Source of the DNA: an uncultured Clostridia bacterium
GTDB taxonomy: Bacteria; Bacillota; Clostridia; Oscillospirales; Feifaniaceae
NCBI GenBank assembly: GCA_944376235.1
Contig: CALWCA010000003.1
Coordinates: 1-64,000 of the forward strand
Length of the DNA: 64,000 nt
Direction of reading: 5' to 3'
Shown here: in pieces, positions 24,660 through 33,748 of the stretch
Layout of the letters: every line of letters begins with the position of its first letter
Position numbering within the stretch: the first letter of the stretch is position 1
Program-made: the position numbers and the translations under genes
The notes under the pieces: generated by a model
Seen by the model: only the letters and a program-made list of their open reading frames with translations
Told to the model about the DNA's origin: nothing
The model's database searches: none

Positions 24660-25856
24660 ATGAGTCTCAATAGCACACCCAGTGCAAACCGTCTGCACAT
24701 TGGCATATTCGGAAAGAGAAATGCAGGAAAATCCTCGCTCATCAACGCTCTGACGGGGCAGAAGACGGCGCTGGTTTCCCCGGTGGCGGGAACCACGACC
24801 GACCCTGTCTACAAGGCGATGGAGCTGCGCGGCGTGGGGCCGGTGGTCTTTATCGACACGGCGGGCCTCGACGACGAGGGCGAGCTTGGCGCGCTGCGGG
24901 TGGAAAAGACGCGGCAGGCTGCGGACAAAACCGATATTGCGCTTTTGGTTTTGGACGCCGTACCCGACGTGGAGCTGGAGTGGCTTGCGCTTTTTCAGGA
25001 CAAGAAAATTCCCGTGTTGGTCGTGCTCGGGAAAACCGATACGCTGCCCGACCCGCAGGCCGCCGCAGGCGCCCTGCAGGAGCGCCTTGGACTGCGGGTG
25101 CTGCCGGTCAGCGCACAGGAGGGCACCGGCATCGAGGCGCTGCGCGCCGCCATCGTCGAGAGCCTGCCGGCCGACTATGATGCCATCAGCATCACGGGAG
25201 ATTTGGCAAACCGGGGGGACACCGTGCTGCTGGTCATGCCGCAGGACATTCAGGCGCCCAAGGGCCGCCTGATCCTGCCGCAGGTGCAGACCATCCGGGA
25301 GCTGCTCGACAAGGGCTGCACCGCCGTCTGCACCACGGCCGACCGCATTGACGAGGCGCTGGCTGCCCTGGCAAAGCCGCCTGAGCTCATCATCACCGAT
25401 TCGCAGGTCTTTCCCCTTGTTGAAAAAAAACGCCCGTCCGAGAGCCGCTTTACCTCCTTTTCCATTCTCATGGCGGCCTACAAGGGCGACATCGAACAAT
25501 TTGCCGCAGGGGCAAAGACCATCGGCGAGCTGACCGAGAGCTCCCGGGTTCTGATTGCCGAGGCCTGCACCCACGCCCCCATGGAGGAGGACATCGGCAG
25601 AGTCAAGATCCCCGCCCTGCTGCGCAAGAGGATCGGGCAGGGGCTGGCTATCGACTTCGTGCGCGGCGCCGACTTTCCAGCCGATTTGTCGGGCTATGAC
25701 CTGGTGATTCACTGCGGGGCCTGCATGTTCAACCGCAGACATGTGCTGTCGCGCCTGTCGCAGGCGCAGCGCCAGGGAGTGCCCATGTGCAATTACGGCA
25801 TCGCCATCGCCTATCTGACCGGAATTTTAGACAAGGTGACGCTGCCTCGGCAATAA
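24660..25856 (+). CDS. hydF: [FeFe]-hydrogenase H-cluster maturation GTPase HydF
   Basis: 398 residues, normal length. HydF is the scaffold on which the HydE/HydG products assemble the 2Fe subcluster before transfer to the hydrogenase. The GTPase domain has GKRNAGKS (18-25) and PVAGTTTDPV. The C-terminal cluster ligands are C303-x-H305, His351-Cys352 and Cys355, matching the family C-x-H...H-C-x2-C pattern. ATG 24660 follows a purine-rich leader with GGAGAGGAG. hydE, hydG and the hydrogenase itself are not in this window. Confidence 0.96.
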   Translation: MSLNSTPSANRLHIGIFGKRNAGKSSLINALTGQKTALVSPVAGTTTDPVYKAMELRGVGPVVFIDTAGLDDEGELGALRVEKTRQAADKTDIALLVLDAVPDVELEWLALFQDKKIPVLVVLGKTDTLPDPQAAAGALQERLGLRVLPVSAQEGTGIEALRAAIVESLPADYDAISITGDLANRGDTVLLVMPQDIQAPKGRLILPQVQTIRELLDKGCTAVCTTADRIDEALAALAKPPELIITDSQVFPLVEKKRPSESRFTSFSILMAAYKGDIEQFAAGAKTIGELTESSRVLIAEACTHAPMEEDIGRVKIPALLRKRIGQGLAIDFVRGADFPADLSGYDLVIHCGACMFNRRHVLSRLSQAQRQGVPMCNYGIAIAYLTGILDKVTLPRQ

Positions 25857-26155
25857 AAAAAACAGGATGTTTTGATTTTTTCATTTTGGAAAAATAGCGC
25901 GGCACCGCGCAAGACGGACAGGTGATTTTCCACAAAAAACACACAAAAAAGGGCCTGAGGGTCGGTGCTTTTTTCGCCGGCCCTCAATTTCTTGGTGGTT
26001 TTGTCATACTGCGGCCCCGAAAACGGGGGGAATTTATGTGGAACTTGATATGTAGAATTTAAGGGATGCCTGTGATATCCTGAGATATGACAGACAGCTC
26101 TATGCATCGTTAGGAGCGTTTTCAACAAAGCAGTGCAATCAAAGGAGATGGTTTT
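25857..26155. other. 299-base gap between hydF and pyc
   Basis: AT-rich region without a protein gene. A hairpin at 25957-25985 has 11-base arms with two G-U pairs on one strand and six T in its loop. On the minus strand it is followed, six bases later, by six T, so it looks like a leftward terminator although no leftward gene is known here. A pyc promoter must lie in the right part, but only partial matches (TTGATA at 26045; TAGAAT near 26053) were found. Confidence 0.45.
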
Positions 26156-29100
26156 TTGTCTGAGTATCGATTTAACAAAGTGATGGCGGCAAATCGCGGA
26201 GAGATTGCCATCCGCATTTTCCGTGCCTGTCATGACTTGGGCATCCGCACACTTGCCATTTACTCCAAGGAAGATACACTGGGACTGTTTCGTACAAAGG
26301 CGGACGAAGCCTATCTCATCGGAGAAAACAGGAGCCCTCTGGGGGCTTACCTGGCCATCGACGAGATCATTCCTCTTGCCAAGCGCCGCAAGGTCGAGGC
26401 CATTCATCCCGGCTACGGGTTCCTGTCGGAGAATGCCCAGTTTGCCAAGGCCTGCGAAGAAGCCGGGATCACATTCATCGGGCCGCCTTCCAATGTTTTG
26501 GCCAAAATGGGCGACAAGCTTGAGGCCAAGAAAATCGCCGTGTCCTGCGGCGTGCCGGTTATTCCCGGCTCCAATGTTCCCCTGACCAGCGCCGAGGAGG
26601 CTCTGGAAAAGGCCAAAGAATTCGGATTTCCCATCATTTTGAAGGCGGCCTCGGGCGGCGGCGGACGCGGTATGCGCCTGTGCGAAAAGCCCGAGGACGT
26701 TGCGCCTGCTTTTGAGCTGGTGCGCAGTGAAGCCAAAAAGGCTTTCGGCAACGACGATATTTTTATTGAGAAGTATCTTGTTGAGCCCAAGCACATCGAG
26801 GTTCAGATTCTGGCCGACCAGTATGGCTGCATCCGCCATCTGGGCGAGCGCGACTGCTCGCTGCAGCGCCGCTACCAGAAGGTCGTGGAATTTGCCCCGG
26901 CCTGGAGCGTGCCGCAGGAGATTCGCGACAAGCTCTATGAAGACGCCGTGAAGATTGCAAAGGCGGTCGACTATGTCAACGCCGGTACGGTGGAATTCCT
27001 GGTCGACAAAAACGGAAACCACTATTTTATCGAAATGAACCCGCGTATCCAGGTGGAGCATACCGTCACCGAGATGGTGACCGGAATCGACGTGGTGCGC
27101 GCCCAGATTCTCATTGCGGCCGGTGCGCCTCTGTCCCATCCCGAGATTGGCTTGGCCGAGCAGTCCGACCTGCACATCAACGGCTACGCCATCCAGTGCC
27201 GTGTCACCACGGAAGATCCGGCCAACAACTTCGCGCCCGACAACGGCAAGATCACGGCGTACTATTCGGGCGGCGGCCCCGGCGTCCGTCTTGACGGTGG
27301 CAACGTCACCACGGGTTCGGTCATTTCGCCCTATTACGACTCCCTGCTGGTCAAGGTGACCACCTGGGACCGCACCTTTGAGGCGGTGTGCCGCAAGGCG
27401 CTGCGCACCATCAACGAGGAGCATGTGCGCGGCGTCAAGACCAACATCCCCTTTGTCACCAACATTCTGCTGCACCCCACCTTCCTGGCGGGCAAGTGCC
27501 ACACCAAGTTTATCGACACCACGCCCGAGCTCTTCGATCTGGTTGACTCGCGCGACCGCGCCAACCGCATCCTCAAGTATATTGCCCTGCAGCAGGTGGC
27601 CGACCCCGATGCGCAGCGCAGCATCCACGAGCCGCCGCGCTATCCCGAGGCGACCCGCGAGATTACGCCCGAGATGGGCCTCAAGCACCTGCTTGACACC
27701 AAGGGCCCCGAGGCCTTCTCCAAGTGGGTGCTCGAGCAGAAAAAGCTGCTCATCACCGACACCACCATGAGAGACGCGCACCAGTCGCTGCTCTCCACCC
27801 GTATGCGCACCCGCGACATGGTCAAGGGCGCCGAGGGCATGGCCGACGTGCTCAACGACTGCTTCTCGCTGGAGATGTGGGGCGGCGCCACCTTTGACAC
27901 CGCCTACCGTTTCCTCTACGAATCTCCCTGGGAGCGTCTGCGTCTGCTGCGCGAGAAAATTCCCAACATCCCCTTCCAGATGCTGCTGCGCGGCTCCAAC
28001 CTGGTGGGCTATGCCAGCTATCCCGACAACGTGGTGCGCGCCTTTGTGGCCGAGTCGGCCCGCTGCGGCATCGACGTTTTCCGCGTGTTTGACTCGCTCA
28101 ACTGGATTCCCAGCATGGAAGTGGCTATGGACGAAGTCCTCAAGCAGGGAAAGCTGCTGGAGGCCACCGTCTGCTACACCGGCGACATCCTCGACCCCAC
28201 GCGTGACAAGTACACCCTCAAGTACTATGTCGACTTTGCCAAGGAGCTCGAGCGCCGCGGCGCCCACACCATCTGCATCAAGGACATGTCCGGCCTGCTC
28301 AAGCCCTATGCCGCCAGAGAGCTGGTCAAGGCGCTCAAGCAGGAGGTCGGCGTCCCGATTCACCTGCACAGCCACAACACCACAGACAACCAGATTGCCG
28401 CCTACATGATGGCCGCCGAGGCCGGCGTGGATATCGTCGACTGCGCCATTGCGCCACTGTCGAGCCTCACCAGCCAGCCCTCGCTCAACTCGCTTGTCGA
28501 GGCGCTGCGCGGACAGGAGCGCGACACCGGGCTTGACCCGCGCGGCCTGGAGCGTCTGGGCGACTACTGGGGCGACGTGCGTCTGCGCTACAAGAACTTT
28601 GACAACGGCCTTGTTTCGCCGCTCACCGAAATCTACCGCTACCAGATTCCGGGCGGCCAGTACACCAACCTGCGTCCCCAGGTGGAGGCGCTGGGCCTTG
28701 GCGCCCGCTTTGACGAGGTGCGCGAGATGTTCCGCACCGTCAACGACATGCTGGGCGACATCGTGAAGGTCACGCCCTCCTCCAAGATGGTGGGAGACCT
28801 TGCCATCTTCATGGTGCAAAACGACCTCACGCCCGAGAACATCGTGGAAAAGGGCAAGTCGCTTGCCTTCCCCGACTCTGTGGTCAGCTACTTCAAGGGC
28901 ATGATGGGACAGCCCACCAACGGCTTCCCCGAGGATTTGCAGAAGGTCGTGCTCAAGGGCGAGGAGCCCATCACCTGCCGTCCGGGCGAGCTGCTCGACC
29001 CGGTGGACTGGGACGAACTCGAGAAAAAGGTCAAGGAGTTCAGCCCCGATGCTTCGTGGCGTGACGTGATCTCCTATGCCATGTATCCCAAGGTGCTCGA

Positions 29101-29587
29101 GGACTTCTTTGCCAAGCGCAAGGAGTTTGGCTATCTCGTGCGCATGGGAAGCCACATCTTCTTCAACGGCATGGCCGTGGGCGAAACCACCAAGGTCAAC
29201 ATCGAAGACGGCAAGACGCTTGTCATCAAGTATCTGGGCCTTGGCGACCGCAATGAAGACGGCACCCGCACCGTGCAGTTTGAGCTCAACGGCATGCGCC
29301 GTGAGATCGACGTTCCCGACCCGCAGGCGGCGGACACCGGCAAGAAGGTGGTCATGGCCGATCTGAACGACAAGGGCCAGGTGGGCGCTTCGATTCCGGG
29401 CATGGTGTCCAAAATCAGCGTCAAGAAGGGCGAGACCGTCAAGGAGAACCAGGTTCTGGCCACCATCGAGGCCATGAAGATGGAGACCAGCGTGGTCGCC
29501 CGTATGGACGGCACCGTCGAAGAGGTGCTCATCGAGCCCGGCCGCTCGGTCAAGGCAGGCGAGCTGCTCTTCACCATCAAGGCGTAA
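26156..29587 (+). CDS. pyc: Pyruvate carboxylase
   Basis: 1143-residue, single-chain biotin enzyme that makes oxaloacetate from pyruvate, bicarbonate and ATP. Order: biotin carboxylase/ATP-grasp domain (about 1-450, with the glycine-rich ASGGGGRGMR loop), carboxyltransferase TIM barrel (about 520-800, DTTMRDAHQSLL), the tetramerisation/allosteric part, and a C-terminal biotin carrier with EAMKMET and biotinyl Lys1108. The TTG start at 26156 is eight bases from AAAGGAG. The coding strand is strongly biased to C- and G-ending codons, which points to high expression. A clear terminator follows. Confidence 0.97.
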   Translation: MSEYRFNKVMAANRGEIAIRIFRACHDLGIRTLAIYSKEDTLGLFRTKADEAYLIGENRSPLGAYLAIDEIIPLAKRRKVEAIHPGYGFLSENAQFAKACEEAGITFIGPPSNVLAKMGDKLEAKKIAVSCGVPVIPGSNVPLTSAEEALEKAKEFGFPIILKAASGGGGRGMRLCEKPEDVAPAFELVRSEAKKAFGNDDIFIEKYLVEPKHIEVQILADQYGCIRHLGERDCSLQRRYQKVVEFAPAWSVPQEIRDKLYEDAVKIAKAVDYVNAGTVEFLVDKNGNHYFIEMNPRIQVEHTVTEMVTGIDVVRAQILIAAGAPLSHPEIGLAEQSDLHINGYAIQCRVTTEDPANNFAPDNGKITAYYSGGGPGVRLDGGNVTTGSVISPYYDSLLVKVTTWDRTFEAVCRKALRTINEEHVRGVKTNIPFVTNILLHPTFLAGKCHTKFIDTTPELFDLVDSRDRANRILKYIALQQVADPDAQRSIHEPPRYPEATREITPEMGLKHLLDTKGPEAFSKWVLEQKKLLITDTTMRDAHQSLLSTRMRTRDMVKGAEGMADVLNDCFSLEMWGGATFDTAYRFLYESPWERLRLLREKIPNIPFQMLLRGSNLVGYASYPDNVVRAFVAESARCGIDVFRVFDSLNWIPSMEVAMDEVLKQGKLLEATVCYTGDILDPTRDKYTLKYYVDFAKELERRGAHTICIKDMSGLLKPYAARELVKALKQEVGVPIHLHSHNTTDNQIAAYMMAAEAGVDIVDCAIAPLSSLTSQPSLNSLVEALRGQERDTGLDPRGLERLGDYWGDVRLRYKNFDNGLVSPLTEIYRYQIPGGQYTNLRPQVEALGLGARFDEVREMFRTVNDMLGDIVKVTPSSKMVGDLAIFMVQNDLTPENIVEKGKSLAFPDSVVSYFKGMMGQPTNGFPEDLQKVVLKGEEPITCRPGELLDPVDWDELEKKVKEFSPDASWRDVISYAMYPKVLEDFFAKRKEFGYLVRMGSHIFFNGMAVGETTKVNIEDGKTLVIKYLGLGDRNEDGTRTVQFELNGMRREIDVPDPQAADTGKKVVMADLNDKGQVGASIPGMVSKISVKKGETVKENQVLATIEAMKMETSVVARMDGTVEEVLIEPGRSVKAGELLFTIKA

Positions 29588-29615
29588 CCCCCGATATCCC
29601 AGGCTGCATGTTTGC

Positions 29616-29656
29616 AAAGGGAGCTTTTCTCAAGGATTTGGGAAAAGCTCCCTTTT
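29616..29656 (+). terminator. Rho-independent terminator of pyc
   Basis: Arms at about 29616-29629 and 29642-29655, AAAGGGAGCTTTTC-type, end in TTTT. It lies 29 bases after the pyc stop codon. Confidence 0.88.
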
Positions 29657-29960
29657 CTTGCGCGCCGTGAAAAAGGGCTCTCCCGGCTGCCGGGGAAAGC
29701 CCTAAAGCACAAAAAGAAGGCGGCAGGGGTCTTTTTGCCGGCCCTGCTTCGCAGAGGCGCCGGAGCAGCAGGGAAATTTCAAAAAGGGCAGGGGCGGGCG
29801 GCGCAGCCCTGCGCCAGGGAAGGCGCGCCGCTTTTGCAGAGGAGGTCAAAGCAAAAGGGAAAAAAGGGTTTTCTCTGGAAAGCGGGCAAAAAATGTGATA
29901 TGATAAATTTCTTAAGGGGGAGAAAAACGGGAAGGGGGCCGGCGCCCCTCTTTCCCCCCG
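29657..29960. other. Hairpin-rich spacer between pyc terminator and ybaK
   Basis: About 300 bases with no supportable gene. AGGGCT at 29674-29679 pairs with AGCCCT at 29698-29703, enclosing further CCCGG/CCGGG pairing. More GC-rich self-complementary segments follow up to about 29840. TATGAT at 29899-29904, with TGGAAA 17 bases upstream, is a possible promoter for ybaK. Confidence 0.4.
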
Positions 29961-29985
29961 GGATTTGAGAAGGGAGAAGAGCGCA

Positions 29986-30480
29986 GTGGCGGGAAAGAAG
30001 GATGGGCACACACCCCCTAAAACCAACGCCGTACGCCTGCTCGAGCAGGCGAAGGTCCCCTTTGAGCAGCATTTTTACGGGGAGACGGGGGCCGTCAGCG
30101 GGATGGAGGTTGCGCAGGCGCTTGGCCAGGATCCCCGGCAGGTGCTCAAAACACTTGTCACGCAGGGCCGGTCGGGGGAGCACTATGTATTTGTCATCCC
30201 TGCCTGCGGGGAGCTGGATTTGAAGAAGGCGGCAAAAGCCGTGGGGGAGAAGTCGATTGAGATGCTGCGGGCAAAGGAGCTGCTGCCGCTCACCGGCTAT
30301 GTCCACGGGGGATGCTCTCCCGTCGGCATGAAAAAGCGCTTTGTCACGGTGATTGATGAAAGCGCCGGGGCCTTTGACAGGGTCATGGTCAACGGCGGGG
30401 CCATCGGCTGCCAGGTGGAGCTGCGCCTTGAGGACTTGGCGCGGCTTGTGCCCTTTAAGACGGCAGACGTCGTGGTCTAA
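29986..30480 (+). CDS. ybaK: YbaK/EbsC family aminoacyl-tRNA deacylase (Cys-tRNA(Pro) type)
   Basis: 164 residues, the full length of the single-domain trans-editing family. YbaK hydrolyses Cys mischarged on tRNA-Pro. Conserved features: the HFYGE segment, KTLV with the catalytic Lys region, and GYVHGGCSPVGMKK. The GTG start at 29986 is nine bases from AAGGGAG; the frame stays open slightly upstream with a weaker TTG. It is followed by a separate promoter. Confidence 0.93.
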   Translation: MAGKKDGHTPPKTNAVRLLEQAKVPFEQHFYGETGAVSGMEVAQALGQDPRQVLKTLVTQGRSGEHYVFVIPACGELDLKKAAKAVGEKSIEMLRAKELLPLTGYVHGGCSPVGMKKRFVTVIDESAGAFDRVMVNGGAIGCQVELRLEDLARLVPFKTADVVV

Positions 30481-30499
30481 TCCCCTTTTTGGGCCGCGC

Positions 30500-30528
30500 T
30501 TGTCTTTTGCCGGTGTTTGTGCTATGTT
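30500..30528 (+). promoter_or_regulatory. Promoter of the yqeG operon
   Basis: TTGTCT at 30500-30505, 17 bases, then TATGTT at 30523-30528 with TGC directly before (extended -10). The start codon is 40 bases downstream. Confidence 0.6.
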
Positions 30529-30567
30529 TGTCTTTAACGATATCTCCCAAAAATCAAGGAGGAACGC

Positions 30568-31077
30568 ATGGGTAAGGGGCTGTTTCCCGACTGCTATTTT
30601 CATAGCATTTACGATATCACCCCGGAGTTTTTGAAAGGAAAGGGCATCCGGGGCGTGATTTTGGATATTGACAACACACTGGTCTTTTACGGGGTCTACC
30701 GCCCCACGGCGCGCAACACCGCCTGGCTCAACGGCCTGACGCAGGCCGGCCTTGCGGTGGCCTTTGTCAGCAACGGGCGTCAGCAGAGGGTGGAGGAGTA
30801 TAACCGGGACTTCGGGTTTTACTTTTCCTTTCGCTCGGGCAAGCCCAAAAAGGCGGGATTTTTGAAAGCGGCGCAGGCAATGAATCTTGCACCGTGTCAG
30901 ATTGCCGTGGTTGGGGACCAGATTTACACCGACATTCTGGGCGGCAACCGCGTGGGCATGTTCACCTGTCTGGTGCAGCCCATCAAGCCGGAGCCGTGGC
31001 TGCGCTTTCGGCTCAAGCGGGCGCTGGAGCGCCCCGTTGTCAGAAGACTGAAGCACACGAAGGAGGAGACGCCATGA
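30568..31077 (+). CDS. yqeG: YqeG family HAD IIIA-type phosphatase
   Basis: 169 residues. HAD motif I is DIDNT (nucleophile Asp33, acid/base Asp35), motif II is the S in VAFVSNG, the Lys follows in GKPKKAGF and the acidic motif is VVGDQIYTDI. YqeG proteins are widespread in Firmicutes and resemble mitochondrial phosphatidylglycerophosphate phosphatase, but their role is not settled. ATG 30568 follows AAGGAGG. Its stop overlaps the next start (ATGA), and three genes to 33004 form one overlapping set. Confidence 0.93.
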   Translation: MGKGLFPDCYFHSIYDITPEFLKGKGIRGVILDIDNTLVFYGVYRPTARNTAWLNGLTQAGLAVAFVSNGRQQRVEEYNRDFGFYFSFRSGKPKKAGFLKAAQAMNLAPCQIAVVGDQIYTDILGGNRVGMFTCLVQPIKPEPWLRFRLKRALERPVVRRLKHTKEETP

Positions 31078-31943
31078 CGGCGAAATTCGGTCCTGCCGGG
31101 AATTCCGACGCCTTTTACGAGGCCGGCAACAAGGCCACGCTGCAGATTCCCGGATACCTTGAGAGCCTGGGGCTGACGGCCTACGAATACCAGTGCGGAC
31201 GCGGTGTCACGGTGGGGGAGGAGACTGCCAGAAAGCTGGGCGCCAAGGCGGCGGAGCACGGCATCACGCTGTCGCTGCACGCGCCCTACTACATCTCCTT
31301 GTCGAGCGTGGAGCCCGAGAAGCGCGAGGCCAGCATCGGCTACCTGCTGGCCTCGGCGAGGGCGCTGGACTGGATGGGCGGCAGCCGTGTGATTTTGCAC
31401 AGCGGCTCCTGCGGGAAAATGTCCAGGGAGCAGGCGCTCTCCCTGGCCTGTGAAACGCTGGCCCGCGCCCGCGCCGCCCTTGACGAGGCGGGCTATGCCC
31501 ACATTGTGCTGTGCCCCGAGACCATGGGGAAAATCAATCAGCTCGGCACGCTCGAAGAGGTGCTCACGCTGTGCGAGCTCGACGAGCGCATGCTGCCCTG
31601 CATCGACTTTGGACACCTCAACGCCCGGACGCTGGGCGCCGTCAGGACACAAGAGGACTATGCCGCCATTCTGGACGCCGTGGAGCAGCGCCTCGGGAAA
31701 GAGCGGGCGCGCAGCTTCCACAGCCACTTTTCCAAGATTGAATACACGGCAGGCGGGGAGAAGCGCCACCTGACCTTTGCCACGGACACGGGCTTTGGGC
31801 CTGATTTTGAGCCTCTGGCGCGGCTTGTTGTGCAAAGGGGGCTTTCCCCCACCATCATTTGCGAATCGGCGGGAACGCAGGATTTGGACGCCCTTGCCAT
31901 GCAGCAGACCTTAAAACAGATTGAGGAGGAGATGGCATCGTGA
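31074..31943 (+). CDS. Endonuclease IV-like TIM-barrel protein
   Basis: 289 residues of the AP endonuclease 2/xylose isomerase-like superfamily, close to deoxyribonuclease IV (Nfo). Candidate zinc ligands appear in order: LHAPYY, ILHSG, CPETMGK, CIDFGHLN, FHSHFSKI and ICESAG. Nfo cuts DNA at abasic sites; this protein may do so or be a relative with another substrate. ATG 31074 overlaps the yqeG stop by four bases with AGGAGGAG upstream. It overlaps the next gene too, supporting translational coupling. Confidence 0.85.
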   Translation: MTAKFGPAGNSDAFYEAGNKATLQIPGYLESLGLTAYEYQCGRGVTVGEETARKLGAKAAEHGITLSLHAPYYISLSSVEPEKREASIGYLLASARALDWMGGSRVILHSGSCGKMSREQALSLACETLARARAALDEAGYAHIVLCPETMGKINQLGTLEEVLTLCELDERMLPCIDFGHLNARTLGAVRTQEDYAAILDAVEQRLGKERARSFHSHFSKIEYTAGGEKRHLTFATDTGFGPDFEPLARLVVQRGLSPTIICESAGTQDLDALAMQQTLKQIEEEMAS

Positions 31944-33004
31944 AACAGCCCGGGAGACTGACGCGCTTTCAGCAATCCCTGCCCGCGCAGGCGGCCATTG
32001 TCACGTCCAACCTGAACCGGTATTACCTGAGCGGTTTTTTGGGCACGGCGGGCACGCTGCTGGTGATAAAAGACAAGGTGTTCTACCTGGCGGACGGCCG
32101 GTATTTCGAGGCGGTATCGCAGAAAGTGCCTTTTGCAAAGGCGGTGCTGGTGAAAAGCAAGGGCTGGGACGAGCTGGCGGCGCTGTGCGCCGAGCTTGGC
32201 ATCGGGCAGCTTGCCTTTGAGGATTTGGAGATGACGGTGGCCTCCTACCGCGCGCTGGAAAAGGCGATGCCGGGGGTTTCGCTTGTCGGGCTTGCCGATG
32301 CGCTGCCGCGCCAGAGGGCCATCAAGGATGAGCAGGAGCTCTCGCTCATTCAAAAAGCCCAGTCCGTTACCGACAGGGCCTATCAGGAGCTGCTCAACTT
32401 TATCCGTGCAGGGGTCACGGAGCGGGAGGTGGCACACCGTCTGGAGGAGCTGATGGCCGGCTTTGGAGGCCAGGGCCTTGCCTTTGACACCATTGCCGTG
32501 GCCGGCACCCATTCTTCGCAGCCCCACGGCCGCCCCTCCGACTATGTGCTTGCCGACGGCGACTTTCTCACGCTGGATTTCGGCGCGGCTTACGAGGGCT
32601 ACTGCAGTGACATGACCCGCACCGTGGCCATTGGGCACGCCACCGACGAGATGCGCCTTGTCTACGGCACGGTGCTGGAGGCCCAGCAGAGGGCAATTGA
32701 GATGATTGCGGCGGGCGTCTCCTGCCGTGAGGTGGACGCCCTGGCGCGCAGCGTTATGCAAAAACAGGGCTTTGAGCAGTATTTTGTGCACAGCCTGGGC
32801 CACTCCTTCGGCATGGAAATCCACGAGCAGCCCGGCCTGTCGCAGGCCAGCGAGCAGACGCTTGAGGCCGGCATGGTCATGACGGTGGAGCCCGGAATCT
32901 ATCTTCCGGGACGCTTTGGCGTGCGCATTGAGGACGATGTCTTTGTCACGCAGACAGGCTGCATCAATCTGACGGCTTCGCCCAAAGAGCTGCTGATTTT
33001 GTAA
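31940..33004 (+). CDS. M24 family aminopeptidase (Xaa-Pro aminopeptidase/PepQ-like)
   Basis: 354 residues: an N-terminal creatinase-like domain (1-125) and the pita-bread metallopeptidase domain. The five metal ligands are in LDFGAAY..CSDMTRT (two Asp), HSLGHSFG (His), TVEPGIY (Glu) and RIEDDV (Glu). The enzyme removes or cleaves residues next to proline. The GTG start at 31940 overlaps the preceding TGA and has AGGAGGAG upstream. It sits just before efp, a neighbourhood common in Firmicutes. Confidence 0.94.
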   Translation: MKQPGRLTRFQQSLPAQAAIVTSNLNRYYLSGFLGTAGTLLVIKDKVFYLADGRYFEAVSQKVPFAKAVLVKSKGWDELAALCAELGIGQLAFEDLEMTVASYRALEKAMPGVSLVGLADALPRQRAIKDEQELSLIQKAQSVTDRAYQELLNFIRAGVTEREVAHRLEELMAGFGGQGLAFDTIAVAGTHSSQPHGRPSDYVLADGDFLTLDFGAAYEGYCSDMTRTVAIGHATDEMRLVYGTVLEAQQRAIEMIAAGVSCREVDALARSVMQKQGFEQYFVHSLGHSFGMEIHEQPGLSQASEQTLEAGMVMTVEPGIYLPGRFGVRIEDDVFVTQTGCINLTASPKELLIL

Positions 33005-33033
33005 AAAAAGTCGGGGTTTTGGCAAGATTTCAG

Positions 33034-33062
33034 TTGCATGGCGCTTCGATTTAGGGTACAAT
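33034..33062 (+). promoter_or_regulatory. Sigma-A promoter of efp
   Basis: TTGCAT at 33034-33039, 17-base spacer, TACAAT at 33057-33062. The same two hexamers and spacing occur before the ComEA-like gene at 38566. Confidence 0.88.
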
Positions 33063-33117
33063 ATCTGGAGTGAGTGTAAGCATTGCCTCAACAAAAACAA
33101 GGAGGTTCCTGATAACC

Positions 33118-33675
33118 ATGGTTTCTGCAGGCGATTTTAGAAACGGCGTCACCTTTGAAATGGACGGAGGCGTTTACCAGATTATCGAGTTCCAGCATGT
33201 CAAGCCCGGAAAGGGTGCCGCTTTTGTGCGCACCAAGATTCGCAACGTCATCACGGGCGCCGTGGTGGAAAAAACGTTTAGCCCCACAGACAAGTATCCC
33301 ACTGCGTTTGTGGAGAGAAAGGACATGGAGTATCTGTATAACGACGGGTCGCTTTACTACTTCATGGACCTTGAGACCTTTGAAAATATCCCCATCAATG
33401 CCGATATTCTGCCCGACAGCTTCAAGTTTGTCAAGGAAAACGAGCAGGTCAAAATCCTCTCTTACAAAGGGAATGTTTTTGGCGTGGAGCCCCCGTTTTT
33501 TGTGGAGCTCGTGATCACCCACACCGAGCCCGGCTTCAAGGGCGATACCGCCCAGGGAGGCACCAAGCCCGCCGAGCTGGAAACCGGCGCCGTGGTCAAG
33601 GTTCCCCTCTTCATCAACGAGGGGGAGAAGATCCGAATCGACACCCGCACCGGAGAATATATGGAGCGCGCCTGA
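33118..33675 (+). CDS. efp: Elongation factor P
   Basis: 185 residues, exactly the family size. EF-P binds stalled ribosomes and speeds peptide bonds at consecutive prolines. The loop KPGKGAAF holds the Lys equivalent to the modified residue of other EF-Ps. Three beta-barrel domains follow in the normal way, ending [16 protein letters not shown] 33118 is 11 bases from AAGGAGG, a rather long spacing, but no closer in-frame start exists. Confidence 0.98.
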   Translation: MVSAGDFRNGVTFEMDGGVYQIIEFQHVKPGKGAAFVRTKIRNVITGAVVEKTFSPTDKYPTAFVERKDMEYLYNDGSLYYFMDLETFENIPINADILPDSFKFVKENEQVKILSYKGNVFGVEPPFFVELVITHTEPGFKGDTAQGGTKPAELETGAVVKVPLFINEGEKIRIDTRTGEYMERA

Positions 33676-33748
33676 CCGGCAGTGCTCTGCGCAACGAAGG
33701 CCCGTGGGGATGTGTCCTTGCGGGAATGACAGGAAAGGAGAAGAAAGC

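Noticed and set aside
25811-29617. 1268-codon open frame opposite pyc
   Set aside because: It is the antisense shadow of the strongly biased pyc codons; no ribosome site and a low-complexity, His/Gly/Ala-rich product.
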